From NCBI RefSeq assembly GCF_012271765.1, contig NZ_VRKO01000012.1, forward strand, positions 124,001-188,000: a DNA stretch of 64,000 nt, given 5' to 3'. The position numbers and the translations under genes are program-made. Each line of letters begins with the position of its first letter. Position 1 is the stretch's first letter. Below, piece after piece: positions 34,454-44,036 of the stretch. The notes under the pieces are model-generated. The model saw only the letters and a list, made by a program, of their open reading frames with translations, did not search any database and had not been told where the DNA came from. This stretch comes from Erwinia rhapontici (GTDB taxonomy: Bacteria; Pseudomonadota; Gammaproteobacteria; Enterobacterales; Enterobacteriaceae).

Positions 34454-35979
34454 GCGGCGGCTCCCTGCGTCTGTTCCTGCGCCGCGCCCGAGGCCCAGGC
34501 GAGGATCTCATGGTGATCGGTGTCGGCGGTATTGAGGGTTTTGACCAGTTGCCCGCGCGCCAGCACCAGAATGCGGTCGCACAGGGATTGCAGCTCCAGC
34601 AGGTCGGTTGAGAAGACAATCACCAGCGCGCCCTGCGCCACCAGCTGATGCAGCGCCTGATAGATTTCCGCTTTTGCGCCGATATCCACCCCGACCGTCG
34701 GTTCATCGAGCAGGTAGAGCTGTGCATCGGTGTTCAGCCATTTCGCCAGCACCACCTTCTGCTGGTTGCCGCCGGAGAGGGAGCGCAGCGGTGCTTCAGC
34801 ACCAGGAGTACGAATCCCCAACTGCTGAATATTGCCCGCCACCAGTGCCTTCTCACGTCGTCGATCAATAAACAGACGCCTGACCAGCGTTTTCAGTGAG
34901 GTCAGTGCAATATTCTCACGCACGCTGAGATCGGGTGCGATGCCGTTGGCGCGGCGATCTTCCGGCACAAAGGCAATGCCCTGCTGCACCGCCTGATGGG
35001 GCGAACGCGGCAGCAGCGGCTGGTCATTCAATGTGATGCTGCCGCTCAGGCCACTTTCCAGCCCGAACAGCGAGCGCACCAGCGCTTTTCCGCCGGAGCC
35101 CAGCAGCCCGGTCACGCCGATAATCTCACCGCGTTGCGCACTAAAGCTGACGTCGCTGAAACGCCCTGGCGCAGAAAGACCCTCCACGCGCAGCAGCGTC
35201 TGTTCACGGCGCTGAGACGGCGTGCGGGCCTGGGTTTGCAGGGCATCACCGAGCATATCGTGGATCAGCTGCGGGCCGGTGACTTCGCTGACCTGATGCT
35301 GTGCCACGTTTTGCCCGTCACGCAGTACGCTGACCTGCTGGCACAGTTCGGTGATTTCATCGAGGTAGTGTGAAACGTACAGCACCGCCAGCCCCTGGCC
35401 GCGCAGCGTGCGGATAGCGCGAAACAGTGCGTCCACTTCATGGCGGGCCAGCGCCGCCGTGGGTTCGTCAAACACCAGTACGCGCGGCGAGTGCCGCAAT
35501 GCACGGGTGATCTGCACAATTTGTTGTTCTGCCACGCTGAGGTCGGCAATCAGGTTGTCCGGGTTAATATCCAGCGCAAAGTGCTGACGGATCGCCCGGC
35601 GTGCAATGTGCCGCAGGCGACGACGGTTCAGCAGCCGCACGCCGGGATAAACCGGCTCCTCACCCAGCAGCAGCGTTTCCGCCACGGTCAGGCTGGGGGC
35701 CAGCAGACGCTCCTGATGCACAATCTCAATACCCAGCGCGTGCGCCCTGCCCGGCGAATCAATGCGCACCGGCTGGCCGTCGAACCAGATCTCGCCGCCG
35801 TCGGCGGGTTGCAGCCCGCCGAGGATTTTGATCAGGGTGGATTTCCCCGCGCCGTTATGACCAATCAGGCCGTGGATCTCCCCTGGTGCGAGGCTGAGTG
35901 ACACCCCGCGCAGGGCCGGAACGCCGTCAAAGGCTTTATCAATATTATTCAGCGCTAACAGCGGCGGTTTATTTGGCAT
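34450..35979 (-). CDS. Ribose-type ABC transporter ATP-binding protein (RbsA/MglA-like)
   Basis: 509 residues with two ABC cassettes. The first has Walker A GHNGAGKSTLIK (about 38-49) and FDEPTAAL; the second has a degenerate Walker A (GLLGSGGKALV) and an intact signature LSGGNQQKVVLAKWL with LLDEPTVGVD. This asymmetry is normal for RbsA/MglA proteins. It powers the two RbsC-like permeases. It overlaps the binding-protein gene by 11 bases. Confidence 0.9.
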   Translation of the reverse strand: MPNKPPLLALNNIDKAFDGVPALRGVSLSLAPGEIHGLIGHNGAGKSTLIKILGGLQPADGGEIWFDGQPVRIDSPGRAHALGIEIVHQERLLAPSLTVAETLLLGEEPVYPGVRLLNRRRLRHIARRAIRQHFALDINPDNLIADLSVAEQQIVQITRALRHSPRVLVFDEPTAALARHEVDALFRAIRTLRGQGLAVLYVSHYLDEITELCQQVSVLRDGQNVAQHQVSEVTGPQLIHDMLGDALQTQARTPSQRREQTLLRVEGLSAPGRFSDVSFSAQRGEIIGVTGLLGSGGKALVRSLFGLESGLSGSITLNDQPLLPRSPHQAVQQGIAFVPEDRRANGIAPDLSVRENIALTSLKTLVRRLFIDRRREKALVAGNIQQLGIRTPGAEAPLRSLSGGNQQKVVLAKWLNTDAQLYLLDEPTVGVDIGAKAEIYQALHQLVAQGALVIVFSTDLLELQSLCDRILVLARGQLVKTLNTADTDHHEILAWASGAAQEQTQGAAA

Positions 35980-36982
35980 CGCTCTGGCCCAGCGTTTTCT
36001 GTGCTTCTGCGGCGTTCTCTTTGGTCACTACCAGCGAAGGTACATAGGTAGCCGGAGGCAGGTTGCGATCCCCCGCCAGATAACGGGCCGCATTTTGCAC
36101 TGCCGTTTTACCAATCAGGTAAGGCTGCTGGGCCACCACTGCCGCCGCGCTGGATTTCGGATCTTTCACCAGTGACACCACGTCCGGGCTGCCGTCGACC
36201 GCATAGGTTTTGATTTCACTGCGGCCAGCGGCATCCACCGCCTGCGTGGCACCAATCTGTGGTACATCCCAGGCGGCCCAGATCGCCTGTACCGAGCCTT
36301 TCGGGTATTTATTTAACAGCTGGCTGATTTGAGAATAAGCATCCTGCACGGTATTCGGGATCACATCGCGCAGTTCCGGTTCAATAATTTTAATTTTCGG
36401 ATACCACTTCAGTACCGCTTTTAACTGGTCGTAACGCATTGCCACTACCGGCACGCCATAAAAGCCGTTAAATACCAGAATATTTCCTTCGCCGCGCAGA
36501 TCGTTAACCAGTTTCAGCGCCAGCTGTTCGCCAATATAAAAGTTATCTGAGGTTGTGACGTTAATACTGGAGGGGCTGGCGGTATCGACGGTAAACAGCG
36601 GAATACCTGCAGCACGGATTTTTTTAAGCCAGGGTTCGAGCACCGACGCGGTGCCGAGAGTTTCAATAATGGCATCCGGCTTTTGTGCGATAAGCGTTTG
36701 AATCTGAGAGATTTGCTGGGCTTCTTTACGCCCGCCATCCAGTGCAATTGGCGTGCCACCAAGGCGTTTCACTTCGTCGATTTGCCCCTGATAGGCTTTC
36801 AGATCCCAGTAGTGATCGGTGCCCGCCACGGTAATACCAATACGTTTCCCTTTTAATGACGGCACATCAGCATCATTGTTTTCTGCCTGTGCGGGCAAGG
36901 CCATCAATATCGCCGAAGCGACCAGCACAGCCAGTGAGGCTTTAATCAGAGAGAAGGTTTTTGTTTTATTATTCTTAGCCAT
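35969..36982 (-). CDS. Periplasmic sugar-type substrate-binding protein (Peripla_BP_4)
   Basis: 337 residues with a cleavable signal peptide ending near ALPAQAEN. The mature protein has the two-lobe ribose-binding fold (GKRIGITVAGTDHYWDLKAYQGQIDEVKRLG, then AIIETLGTASVLEPWLKKIRAAGIPLFTVD). It is the first gene of the five-gene operon ending with the flavin monooxygenase. The substrate need not be a sugar: the enzyme partner suggests a compound carrying sulfur or nitrogen. Inference only. Confidence 0.87.
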   Translation of the reverse strand: MAKNNKTKTFSLIKASLAVLVASAILMALPAQAENNDADVPSLKGKRIGITVAGTDHYWDLKAYQGQIDEVKRLGGTPIALDGGRKEAQQISQIQTLIAQKPDAIIETLGTASVLEPWLKKIRAAGIPLFTVDTASPSSINVTTSDNFYIGEQLALKLVNDLRGEGNILVFNGFYGVPVVAMRYDQLKAVLKWYPKIKIIEPELRDVIPNTVQDAYSQISQLLNKYPKGSVQAIWAAWDVPQIGATQAVDAAGRSEIKTYAVDGSPDVVSLVKDPKSSAAAVVAQQPYLIGKTAVQNAARYLAGDRNLPPATYVPSLVVTKENAAEAQKTLGQSDAK

Positions 36983-37106
36983 TTTTATTGTATTCCTGTC
37001 AGATGAATTAATGCCAAAGTAGCACAGTCATCTGAGAGGAATAATGCCGATTTCGACTAAGAATCCGGCATCTTTGGTTATTAAGAAAAACTGAACTAAA
37101 GATGAT

Positions 37107-37139
37107 GTAGGGGTCGATCATCTTTTCCGATCGACCCGT
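37107..37139. repeat. GGTCGATC-type dispersed hairpin, copy 1
   Basis: GGGTCGATC-atcttttcc-GATCGACCC, perfect 9-bp arms (37111-37119, 37129-37137). GTAGGGGTCGATCATCTTTT recurs identically at 44001. It lies between the two importer operons and could also act as a terminator-like hairpin. Confidence 0.75.
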
Positions 37140-37200
37140 GCTGCAGATTTGCACCCAACGGGCTGACCGAAACAGATGATCGACCACGACAAATAATGGA

Positions 37201-37851
37201 TCAACGGTGATTCAATCGCCGCGATAAACGATCCCCACACAGCTGTAGTACCGTCACCAGCGCCACCAGCACCACAATCACCGTCAGCATCACCTGCGAG
37301 TCAAAGCGTTGGTAACCGTAACGATACGCCAGATCCCCTAACCCGCCGGCGCCAATCGCCCCCGCCATCGCTGAAGCATTGATCATGGTGACCAGCGTAA
37401 TGGTAAATCCGCTGACAATCCCCGGACGCGCCTCCGGCAGCAGCACGTGCCAGATAATATGCCGTCGGTGAAAGCCCATCGCCTGTGCCGCTTCCACCAG
37501 CCCTTTATCCACTTCACGCAGGCTGACCTCCGCAATGCGGGCAAAAAAGGGCGTAGCCGCCAGCGTCAGCGGCACCACGGCGGCCCAGACGCCATAAGAG
37601 GTGCCGACCACCATACGGGTAAAGGGGATCAATGCGACCATCAGGATCAGGAATGGCACAGAACGGAACAGATTCACCACCCAGCCCAGCAGACGGTTCA
37701 GTAACGGGTTGGCAAACAGGTTTTGTTTGTCGGTGATCACCAGCACCACCGCCAGCGGCAGGCCCAGCAGCAGCGCGGCCAGTGAAGACACCCCGACCAT
37801 CATTAACGTATCCAGCAATCCCTGCCATAAACGATCAATCTGCAGTGACAT
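37201..37851 (-). CDS. MetI-type ABC transporter permease (sulfur cluster)
   Basis: 216 residues with five membrane segments and the EAA loop EAAQAMGFHRRHIIWHVLLPEA (about 130-150). MetI homologs import methionine or related compounds with MetN and MetQ. ATG 37851 overlaps the end of the ATPase gene, as in the second set at 54004-54660; the ORF also opens 18 bases earlier. In this operon the likely cargo is an organosulfur compound. Confidence 0.85.
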   Translation of the reverse strand: MSLQIDRLWQGLLDTLMMVGVSSLAALLLGLPLAVVLVITDKQNLFANPLLNRLLGWVVNLFRSVPFLILMVALIPFTRMVVGTSYGVWAAVVPLTLAATPFFARIAEVSLREVDKGLVEAAQAMGFHRRHIIWHVLLPEARPGIVSGFTITLVTMINASAMAGAIGAGGLGDLAYRYGYQRFDSQVMLTVIVVLVALVTVLQLCGDRLSRRLNHR

Positions 37852-38929
37852 AGCCCAGTACCTCCACACGGTCGGCTAACGGCTCAAGCGAAGTAGCGAC
37901 AAACGGCGCGGGTCCGGCGGGTTTCAGTAAGATCATCTGACCAATCTGCCGTTCCTGCACCCACTCCAGCGCACTCTGTATCAACTGCGTTTCACTGCCC
38001 AGCAAGGCGATAATCTCCGCCAGCTGCGGCGCCGCGCCCTCTCCGGTCCAGGTCAGGCGCAGCAGCGCCCGGTCATTGGCACTGCTGAGTTGCGGACGCA
38101 GACGGTCAGCCAGCGCCGCAGGCAGCGCATGCTGTTGCGGGCTGAGTAGTATCTGCGTCGTCGGTTGTTGCGGATCGCCATACACCTGCCAGACCGGGCC
38201 TTGCTCAATCACTTTGCCCTGTTCCAGCACTGCCACCTGATGGCACAAATCGTGGATCACGTTCATCTCATGGGTGATCAGCACAATGGTGATGCCCTGC
38301 TGCTGGTTGATCTCGCGCAGCAACGCCAGAATCGAGGCGGTGGTTTCCGGGTCGAGCGCCGAGGTGGCTTCATCGCACAGCAACAGCTGCGGTTCATGCA
38401 CCAGCGCACGGGCAATCCCCACGCGCTGCTTCTGCCCGCCGGAGAGCTGGGCGGGCCAGGCGTGCTGGCGCTCCTCCAGCCCGACCAGTTTAAGCAGCGC
38501 ATCCACTTTCTGCTGGCGTGCGCGCGCCTCAACCCCGGCGACCTTTAGTGGCAGCTCAATGTTCTCACGCACCGTCTTCGCCGACAGCAGGTTGAAGTGT
38601 TGGAAGATCATCCCGGTGCCGCGCCGCCAGTTCACCAGCGCGTTGTCGCTCAGGCTGCCGATATCCACGCCATCCACCACCACGCTGCCTGCCGTCGGGT
38701 TTTCCAGCCGGTTGAGGCAGCGGATCAGTGAGGATTTCCCCGCACCGCTGCGGCCAATAATGCCGAAAATAGTACCGCGTGGAATATGCAGGTTAATGTT
38801 ATGCAGCGCATCGGTTTGCTGCCCGGCATAACGTTTAAACAGGCCGTCGATGGCCACATGTGCCGCCCCCGACGCACGGGAAACGGCGGCGCTCTGTTCG
38901 GTACTGTCCGGCCAGGTCAGGCTGACCAT
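37835..38929 (-). CDS. MetN-type ABC transporter ATPase (sulfur cluster)
   Basis: 364 residues. Walker A GRSGAGKSSLIR, signature LSGGQKQRVGIARAL, Walker B LLCDEATSALD and a C-terminal ACT/NIL-like domain (about 280-364, ALLRLTWTGEGAAPQLAEII). In MetN the NIL domain binds methionine for trans-inhibition. A ~25-residue N-terminal extension (MVSLTWPDSTEQSAAV...) precedes the ABC fold. It starts two bases after the binding-protein gene. Confidence 0.88.
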   Translation of the reverse strand: MVSLTWPDSTEQSAAVSRASGAAHVAIDGLFKRYAGQQTDALHNINLHIPRGTIFGIIGRSGAGKSSLIRCLNRLENPTAGSVVVDGVDIGSLSDNALVNWRRGTGMIFQHFNLLSAKTVRENIELPLKVAGVEARARQQKVDALLKLVGLEERQHAWPAQLSGGQKQRVGIARALVHEPQLLLCDEATSALDPETTASILALLREINQQQGITIVLITHEMNVIHDLCHQVAVLEQGKVIEQGPVWQVYGDPQQPTTQILLSPQQHALPAALADRLRPQLSSANDRALLRLTWTGEGAAPQLAEIIALLGSETQLIQSALEWVQERQIGQMILLKPAGPAPFVATSLEPLADRVEVLGYVTAD

Positions 38930-38931
38930 GA

Positions 38932-39732
38932 TTACGGCTTCCAGCCTGGCTGATAAAGTTTGCCGTAGAATTTATCCAGGCTGGCGCGTACCGCCGGGGA
39001 GTGCTGATAGATATCAACAAACTTTTTCAGGCGCGGGTCATCCTGGTGGCCGTCGCGGATAACAAACTGGATCACGTACTCCGGGTTTTCCAGCCCATCA
39101 AACAACAGCGCATTATTCGGATCAATCACCCCGGAGGCGCGCAGATAGTGTGGATAGCCCTGCGCCAGGTCCACTTCTTCCAGTGAACGCGAGAGCTGCA
39201 CCGCTTCCACTTCAATAATCTTCAGATGCTTCGGGTTGTTGACGATGTCATCAACGGTCGACTTCAGGCCCGCACCCGGTTTCAGGGTGATTAACCCGGA
39301 TTTTTGCAGTAGCAGCAGGCCGCGCCCGCCGTTAATCGGGTCATTTGCAATCGCCACGGTGCCGCCGTCAGGAATCTGATCAATAGCGGTATGTTTTTTG
39401 GAGTAAAGGCCGACGTTATTGATGATCGCCGGGGCGTATTTCACCAGGTGGAAACCGCCCTGCTGATTGGCGTTATCGAGGAACGGCTGATGCTGGAACA
39501 GGTTGACATCAATGTCGCCGTTTTCCAGGCTGACGTTCGGTGCCGTCCAGTCGCTGAACTCGATCAGATCCACCTTCAGGCCCTGCTTTTTCGCCTCTTC
39601 AACGGCGGTTTCCAGCGGTGGTGCAAAGGCGGCGGTAGTGCCGACTTTCAGCGGGCCGCTGTAATCGGCTGCCTGCGCAAAAGCCGTCGTGCCTAACAGT
39701 GCCGTCAGCACCAGAGTATTCAGTAATTTCAT
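38932..39732 (-). CDS. NlpA/MetQ-type substrate-binding protein without lipobox
   Basis: 266 residues. The signal peptide (MKLLNTLVLTALLGTTAFAQA, then ADYSG) has no lipobox cysteine, so the mature protein is predicted to be soluble in the periplasm, unlike E. coli MetQ. The fold marks are FQHQPFLDN, NDPINGGRGLLLL and LKPGAGL. It sits first of the NlpA-MetN-MetI trio, downstream of a flavin monooxygenase and two SfnB-like genes. Cargo probably an organosulfur compound rather than methionine itself; inferred from context. Confidence 0.85.
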   Translation of the reverse strand: MKLLNTLVLTALLGTTAFAQAADYSGPLKVGTTAAFAPPLETAVEEAKKQGLKVDLIEFSDWTAPNVSLENGDIDVNLFQHQPFLDNANQQGGFHLVKYAPAIINNVGLYSKKHTAIDQIPDGGTVAIANDPINGGRGLLLLQKSGLITLKPGAGLKSTVDDIVNNPKHLKIIEVEAVQLSRSLEEVDLAQGYPHYLRASGVIDPNNALLFDGLENPEYVIQFVIRDGHQDDPRLKKFVDIYQHSPAVRASLDKFYGKLYQPGWKP

Positions 39733-39759
39733 ATTGTTATCCTTATTTTCCCGGAGGGA

Positions 39760-41112
39760 TCAGGCATCCCGACGCCAGCGTGCCGCCGGATGGCGTGCTG
39801 GCAGACGGTCGTGGCTGAACAGTTTGTGACGCAATGTGCCTGGCTGATACGCGGTCTTATAGCGGCCTCGCTGCTGTAATTCCGGCACCACCAGATCAAT
39901 AAAATCGATATAACTCTGCGGGTTGACGATGCGCGTCAGGTTAAAGCCGTCGATGCCCGCTTCGTCCATCCAGCGGATCAGCGCATCGGCCACCTGTGAC
40001 GGGTTGCCGACAATCAGCGGATAACGCCCGCCCAGGGCGTGCTGCTCCAGCAGGCGACGGCGGGTCCAGCCGCTGAAGGTTTTGCTCACCGACTCAATGG
40101 CGCGCCCCGATCCGCTGTGGATCGGTTCATCCAATGCGAAAGCAGCGAGATCGAGACCGATCGAGCTGGAGAAATGGGCGATCCCCCCTTCCGGGCTGGC
40201 ATAGCGCAGATACTCCTGATGCTTTTCCTGCGCCTCTTTCTCGCTGGGTGCCACGATCACCGAGACGCCCATAAAGACTTTCAAATCGTCGGCTTCGCGC
40301 CCGGCCTCGACCGCGGCGTGACGCAGGCGATCGACCTGGCTGCGCATCGCGGCCGGGGTACTGCCGTTAACAAAGCTGCACTCCGCGTGGCGGGCGGCAA
40401 AGCGGATGCCGCGATCGGAGCTTCCTGCCTGGAACAGCAGCGGCGTGCGCTGTGGGGAAGGCGAACTGAGGTGATAGCCTTCCACCTGGTAATACTCGCC
40501 GTGATGACGCACCGGGTAGATTTTGGCCGCATCGGCATATAACCGCCGCTGACGATCCGCCACCACGGCATCGTCCTGCCAGCTCCCTTCCCACAGCTGA
40601 TAGCTGACATCAAGAAACTCGTCAGCCTGATCGTAGCGCTGATCGTGCCCGAGCAGCTGAGTCTGCCCCATCGCACGCGCAGCGCTGTCGAGGTAACCGG
40701 TGACGATATTCCAGCCCACCCGCCCCCCGGTCAGGTGGTCGAGGGTGGAGAAACGGCGGGCAAATGGATACGGCGCTTCATAGCTCAGGTTGGCGGTGAG
40801 ACCAAAACCGAGATGTTCGGTCACGCTGGCCATGCCGGAGACCAGCATCAGCGGATCGTTGACCGGAAGCTGGATGGATTCGCTGGCCGTCAGGCCAATC
40901 CCCTGCTGGTAAACGTCGTACACACCGAGAATATCGGCGATGAACAGCCCGTCGAACAGCCCGCGCTCCAGAGTGCGCGCCAGATCCAGCCAGTAGCGCA
41001 GATCGTTAAATTCGGTGGAGCGGTCAAGCGGATGAGTCCACATGCCGTGATGAATATGCCCTACGCAGTTCATATTGAAGGCGTTAAGCAGGATTTTTTT
41101 CGGTTGGCTCAT
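39760..41112 (-). CDS. LLM-class flavin-dependent monooxygenase (NtaA/SnaA/DszA family), copy 2
   Basis: 450 residues with the same fold as copy 1: AFNMNCVGHIHHGMWTHPLDRS, FSTLDHLTGGRVGWNIVTGYLDSAARAMG and LLFQAGSSDRG. It overlaps the upstream sfnB-like gene by four bases and precedes the NlpA-type binding protein, so it is in one operon with both. In related clusters such enzymes oxidise sulfones or thioethers and release sulfur for assimilation. The exact substrate cannot be read. Confidence 0.87.
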   Translation of the reverse strand: MSQPKKILLNAFNMNCVGHIHHGMWTHPLDRSTEFNDLRYWLDLARTLERGLFDGLFIADILGVYDVYQQGIGLTASESIQLPVNDPLMLVSGMASVTEHLGFGLTANLSYEAPYPFARRFSTLDHLTGGRVGWNIVTGYLDSAARAMGQTQLLGHDQRYDQADEFLDVSYQLWEGSWQDDAVVADRQRRLYADAAKIYPVRHHGEYYQVEGYHLSSPSPQRTPLLFQAGSSDRGIRFAARHAECSFVNGSTPAAMRSQVDRLRHAAVEAGREADDLKVFMGVSVIVAPSEKEAQEKHQEYLRYASPEGGIAHFSSSIGLDLAAFALDEPIHSGSGRAIESVSKTFSGWTRRRLLEQHALGGRYPLIVGNPSQVADALIRWMDEAGIDGFNLTRIVNPQSYIDFIDLVVPELQQRGRYKTAYQPGTLRHKLFSHDRLPARHPAARWRRDA

Positions 41113-42317
41113 AGGGTTCCCCGGCGTGGCGGTAGCACATCGTTCAGCACGTAGTTGCCAATGGCCGGATATTTCCAGCGCACCGGATCGTGCAATGTAT
41201 GGGTGCGGGCGTTGCGCCAGTGGCGATCCAGATTGTGCTCGCGCAGCGCCGAGCGCGTGCCGGAGAGCTCAAACAACAGGTTGGACGCTTCCAGCGCTCG
41301 TTCAGTGGTCCAGGCTTTTACTGTCGCTACCGCAATCGAGGCCTCGGCCACCGTGCGCTCACTAACCTGATGGCGTGCGGCATCTACCGCATCGCCAGCG
41401 TCGGCCAGCAGTGCGTCTCCGGCCTGTAAACGCGGGGCCAGTTGTCCAACCCGGTCAATGGTCAGCGGGTCCTGCCCGGCATGATCGACCCCGGCATCCG
41501 GCCACGGACGCGCACGGGTATTGATAAAGTTCAGCATGTCGTTAAAGGCGGCGCGGGCAATGCCCTGTTCAATCGCCGCATGGAGGATTTGTGCGAACGG
41601 CCCAAGGCGGGTGGGCCGATCAAAGGCGCTCTGGAACGGGATAATATCCTCAGCATCCACCGCCACCGTGGCAAACTGCACCGACCCGCTGCCAGTAGTG
41701 CGCTGACCAAAGCCCGACCAGTCGTCGGTCACGGTGATGCCGGGCTGATGGCGCGGCACAAACACCAGTTGCTCTTTACCGTCTTCCCCGCGCGCGGCGG
41801 TGGGAATGCGGTCGGCAAACAGTGCCCCCGTAGCGTAAAACTTCTGGCCGCTAAGCTGCCAGCCGTCACCCTGCGGCAATACCGAGGTGCTGCGCTGGTG
41901 GGCGGCGGCAGAACTGAACTCGGCCAGTGCATTGCCAAGATGCACGCCATCGAGCACTTCCTGATAAAAACGCTGTTGCTGCGCGGCGTTGCCGTTCAGG
42001 CGCAGCACTTCCAGCGCATAAAAATGGTTCTGCGGCACCTGACCAATCGCCGCGTCGGCTTCGCTGATAATGGCGATCACCTGCGCCAGTACGGCGGTGG
42101 AGACATCCGCTCCACCAAACGCTTTGGGCACGGTGATCGCCCCCAGGCCTGCGGCAAACAGCGCCCGCAGCGGTGCGACGGGCAGTTTACGTTCGCGGTC
42201 ACGACGTGCAGCACCGCTGCGAAATTCTGCTGCCAGATGCTGAGCAACGTCTATCGCCTGCGCGGCACTGGTGATACGGCTGGCCTGCTGTTTCGGTTTA
42301 ACCTGGCTGAGAGGCAT
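41109..42317 (-). CDS. SfnB-like flavoprotein (copy 2)
   Basis: 402 residues of the acyl-CoA dehydrogenase fold. Landmarks: AITVPKAFGGAD, KFYATGALFADR, WSGFGQRTTGSGSV, LDRHWRNARTHTLHDPVRWKY. ATG 42317 follows AAGGAG six bases away; the long frame upstream (to 42518) is antisense-like read-through into the previous gene. It lies ten bases after copy 3. Together with the monooxygenase it forms an sfn/DszC-like desulfurization set. DszC-type activity (FMNH2-dependent sulfoxidation) is an alternative to dehydrogenation. Confidence 0.83.
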   Translation of the reverse strand: MPLSQVKPKQQASRITSAAQAIDVAQHLAAEFRSGAARRDRERKLPVAPLRALFAAGLGAITVPKAFGGADVSTAVLAQVIAIISEADAAIGQVPQNHFYALEVLRLNGNAAQQQRFYQEVLDGVHLGNALAEFSSAAAHQRSTSVLPQGDGWQLSGQKFYATGALFADRIPTAARGEDGKEQLVFVPRHQPGITVTDDWSGFGQRTTGSGSVQFATVAVDAEDIIPFQSAFDRPTRLGPFAQILHAAIEQGIARAAFNDMLNFINTRARPWPDAGVDHAGQDPLTIDRVGQLAPRLQAGDALLADAGDAVDAARHQVSERTVAEASIAVATVKAWTTERALEASNLLFELSGTRSALREHNLDRHWRNARTHTLHDPVRWKYPAIGNYVLNDVLPPRRGTL

Positions 42318-42327
42318 AAGGGGCTCC

Positions 42328-43542
42328 TTAAATCCAGGCATGACGCACCGGAAGCTGACCGTTGAGGTAGTAATTACCGATGGCGTGAAACTTCCAGCGG
42401 AGCGGATCGTGCAGGGTATGGGTACGCGCATTGCGCCAGTGGCGGTCAAGGCCGTGCTCGCTGAGCGTGGCGCGACTGCCGCCCCACTCCAGCAGCTTTT
42501 CGCTGGCCTTAAGCGCAATCTCGGTGGTCAGCACTTTGGCTTCGGCCACGGCGATGGAAGCCTGCGCGGCGGTCTGCGCATCCAGCCGCGCGGGATCAAT
42601 GTTATCCAGCGTGCGGGCTGCCTGACGCAGCAGGGATTCCGCCGCGACCAGTTCAATAAACACACGGCCAACATCGGCCTGTAAATGGGGATCGTCAGCG
42701 TTACGTTCTACCCCGGCATCCACCCACGGGCGCGAATGGCGGCGAATAAATTCGCAGCCCTCATCAAAGGCTCCCCGGCCAATCCCGGCATCAATAGCAG
42801 CCTGTAGCAGCTGCGAGACCGGGCCACGCAGTGAGGGTTTATCGCTGGCGGGCACCGGGATCACCAGCGCAGCATCCACCCGCACCGCGTCGAGATGGAT
42901 CGTGCCGCTGGCAGTGGTGCGCTGACCAATGCCGGACCAGTCGTCGACGATTTCCAGCCCGGCCGATTTGCGTGGCATAAAGGCCATCACCGCCTGCCCG
43001 TCATCATTCAGCGCGGTCGTAACAATGATGTCGGCGAACAGTGCGCCAGTGGAGTAGAACTTGCTGCCGGTCAGACGCAGGCCATCCGGCCCCAGGACCA
43101 GGCGGGCCGTGACTTCACGGGTATGTCGGGTATTTTTTTCCGGGCCGCCGTTACCGAGGCGCTGCCCCTGCACCACGGCGCTGAAAAGGGTGTGTTGCTG
43201 GGCGGGTGTACCTTCATCGAGCAGCAGTTGGATCAGGGCGAAATGGTTTTGCGGGATCTGCCCCAGTGAGGGGTCCACGGCCGAGATAATGCGGAACACC
43301 TCCGACAGCGTGCGGTATGACAGCCCGCCACCGCCAAAGGCGCGAGGCACAGAGATGCTGCCCAGTCCGCTGCGACTGAACAGTGCCAGCGCCTCCAGCG
43401 GGTAGATGCGATCCCGGTCGCGGGCCACCACATCGAACCGGGCGAGGTCGGCCACGGCCTGTGCGGCCTGGATCGCCTGTTCGTGACTGAGGATCACTGC
43501 CGCTGTTTTATTCTGGCCGGTAGTACTCGCTGATTGGCTCAT
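42328..43542 (-). CDS. SfnB-like flavoprotein (copy 3), first gene of the sulfur operon
   Basis: 404 residues of the same fold as copies 1 and 2: SISVPRAFGGGG, KFYSTGALFADI, WSGIGQRTTASGTI and LDRHWRNARTHTLHDPLRWKF. It heads a six-gene minus-strand run (copy 3, copy 2, monooxygenase, NlpA, MetN, MetI). Nothing is encoded for 580 bp upstream, so the promoter is there. It differs enough from copy 2 that they probably act on different intermediates or as a heteromer. Confidence 0.83.
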   Translation of the reverse strand: MSQSASTTGQNKTAAVILSHEQAIQAAQAVADLARFDVVARDRDRIYPLEALALFSRSGLGSISVPRAFGGGGLSYRTLSEVFRIISAVDPSLGQIPQNHFALIQLLLDEGTPAQQHTLFSAVVQGQRLGNGGPEKNTRHTREVTARLVLGPDGLRLTGSKFYSTGALFADIIVTTALNDDGQAVMAFMPRKSAGLEIVDDWSGIGQRTTASGTIHLDAVRVDAALVIPVPASDKPSLRGPVSQLLQAAIDAGIGRGAFDEGCEFIRRHSRPWVDAGVERNADDPHLQADVGRVFIELVAAESLLRQAARTLDNIDPARLDAQTAAQASIAVAEAKVLTTEIALKASEKLLEWGGSRATLSEHGLDRHWRNARTHTLHDPLRWKFHAIGNYYLNGQLPVRHAWI

Positions 43543-43839
43543 GATGTCCCTTAATTAACAGGCAAATAAATGCCAGATGGCGCAGGCCATCAGCAAAGAG
43601 ATTTTTCAGATTTCATTAATATAATCAGAGCGATAATATGAAGTAAAGCGTCGTACTTATGACAAATATGACGTTGGATTGCTGATATTTAGCTATAGCG
43701 GTTTTATTTAAAAATAATAATGGGCGCGGTTAATTTATAACGGTGTTAATTATTGGCAATATAAAATTGCCGAACTCTATGGGCGATCACGGTGGGATCC
43801 CCGGTTATATTCCCTGGCTGAACGTTCGGCGTCAGGTCC

Positions 43840-43941
43840 GGGGCCAGTTTGAGCACGCCGGATCGGCAAAAAACGCATCCATGCGGGCCTCGGCACGCGA
43901 CGTCCTGTCGCGTGACGTCCGGCTTACCTCAAGCTGGCCCC
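43840..43941 (+). repeat. 102-bp palindromic dispersed repeat, copy D
   Basis: GGGGCCAGTTTGAG (43840-43853) pairs with CTCAAGCTGGCCCC (43928-43941), one mismatch. Internal sequence matches copy C at almost every base. Confidence 0.9.
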
Positions 43942-44000
43942 ATCCCCGCAGAACCGTTACTCGCTGTGAGTTTAAAACCTCCACGGCATCGCGATCTAAT

Positions 44001-44036
44001 GTAGGGGTCGATCATCTTTTCCGATCAACCCGTGCT
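44001..44036. repeat. GGTCGATC-type dispersed hairpin, copy 2
   Basis: GTAGGGGTCGATCATCTTTT then CCGATCAACCCGTGCTG; the same as 37107-37143 except one base in the right arm. It lies 86 bp upstream of lplA. Confidence 0.75.

Noticed and set aside
41109-42518. Long start for the second sfnB-like gene
   Set aside because: The extra ~67 codons overlap the end of the upstream sfnB-like gene in another frame; ATG 42317 has AAGGAG and gives the family N-terminus.
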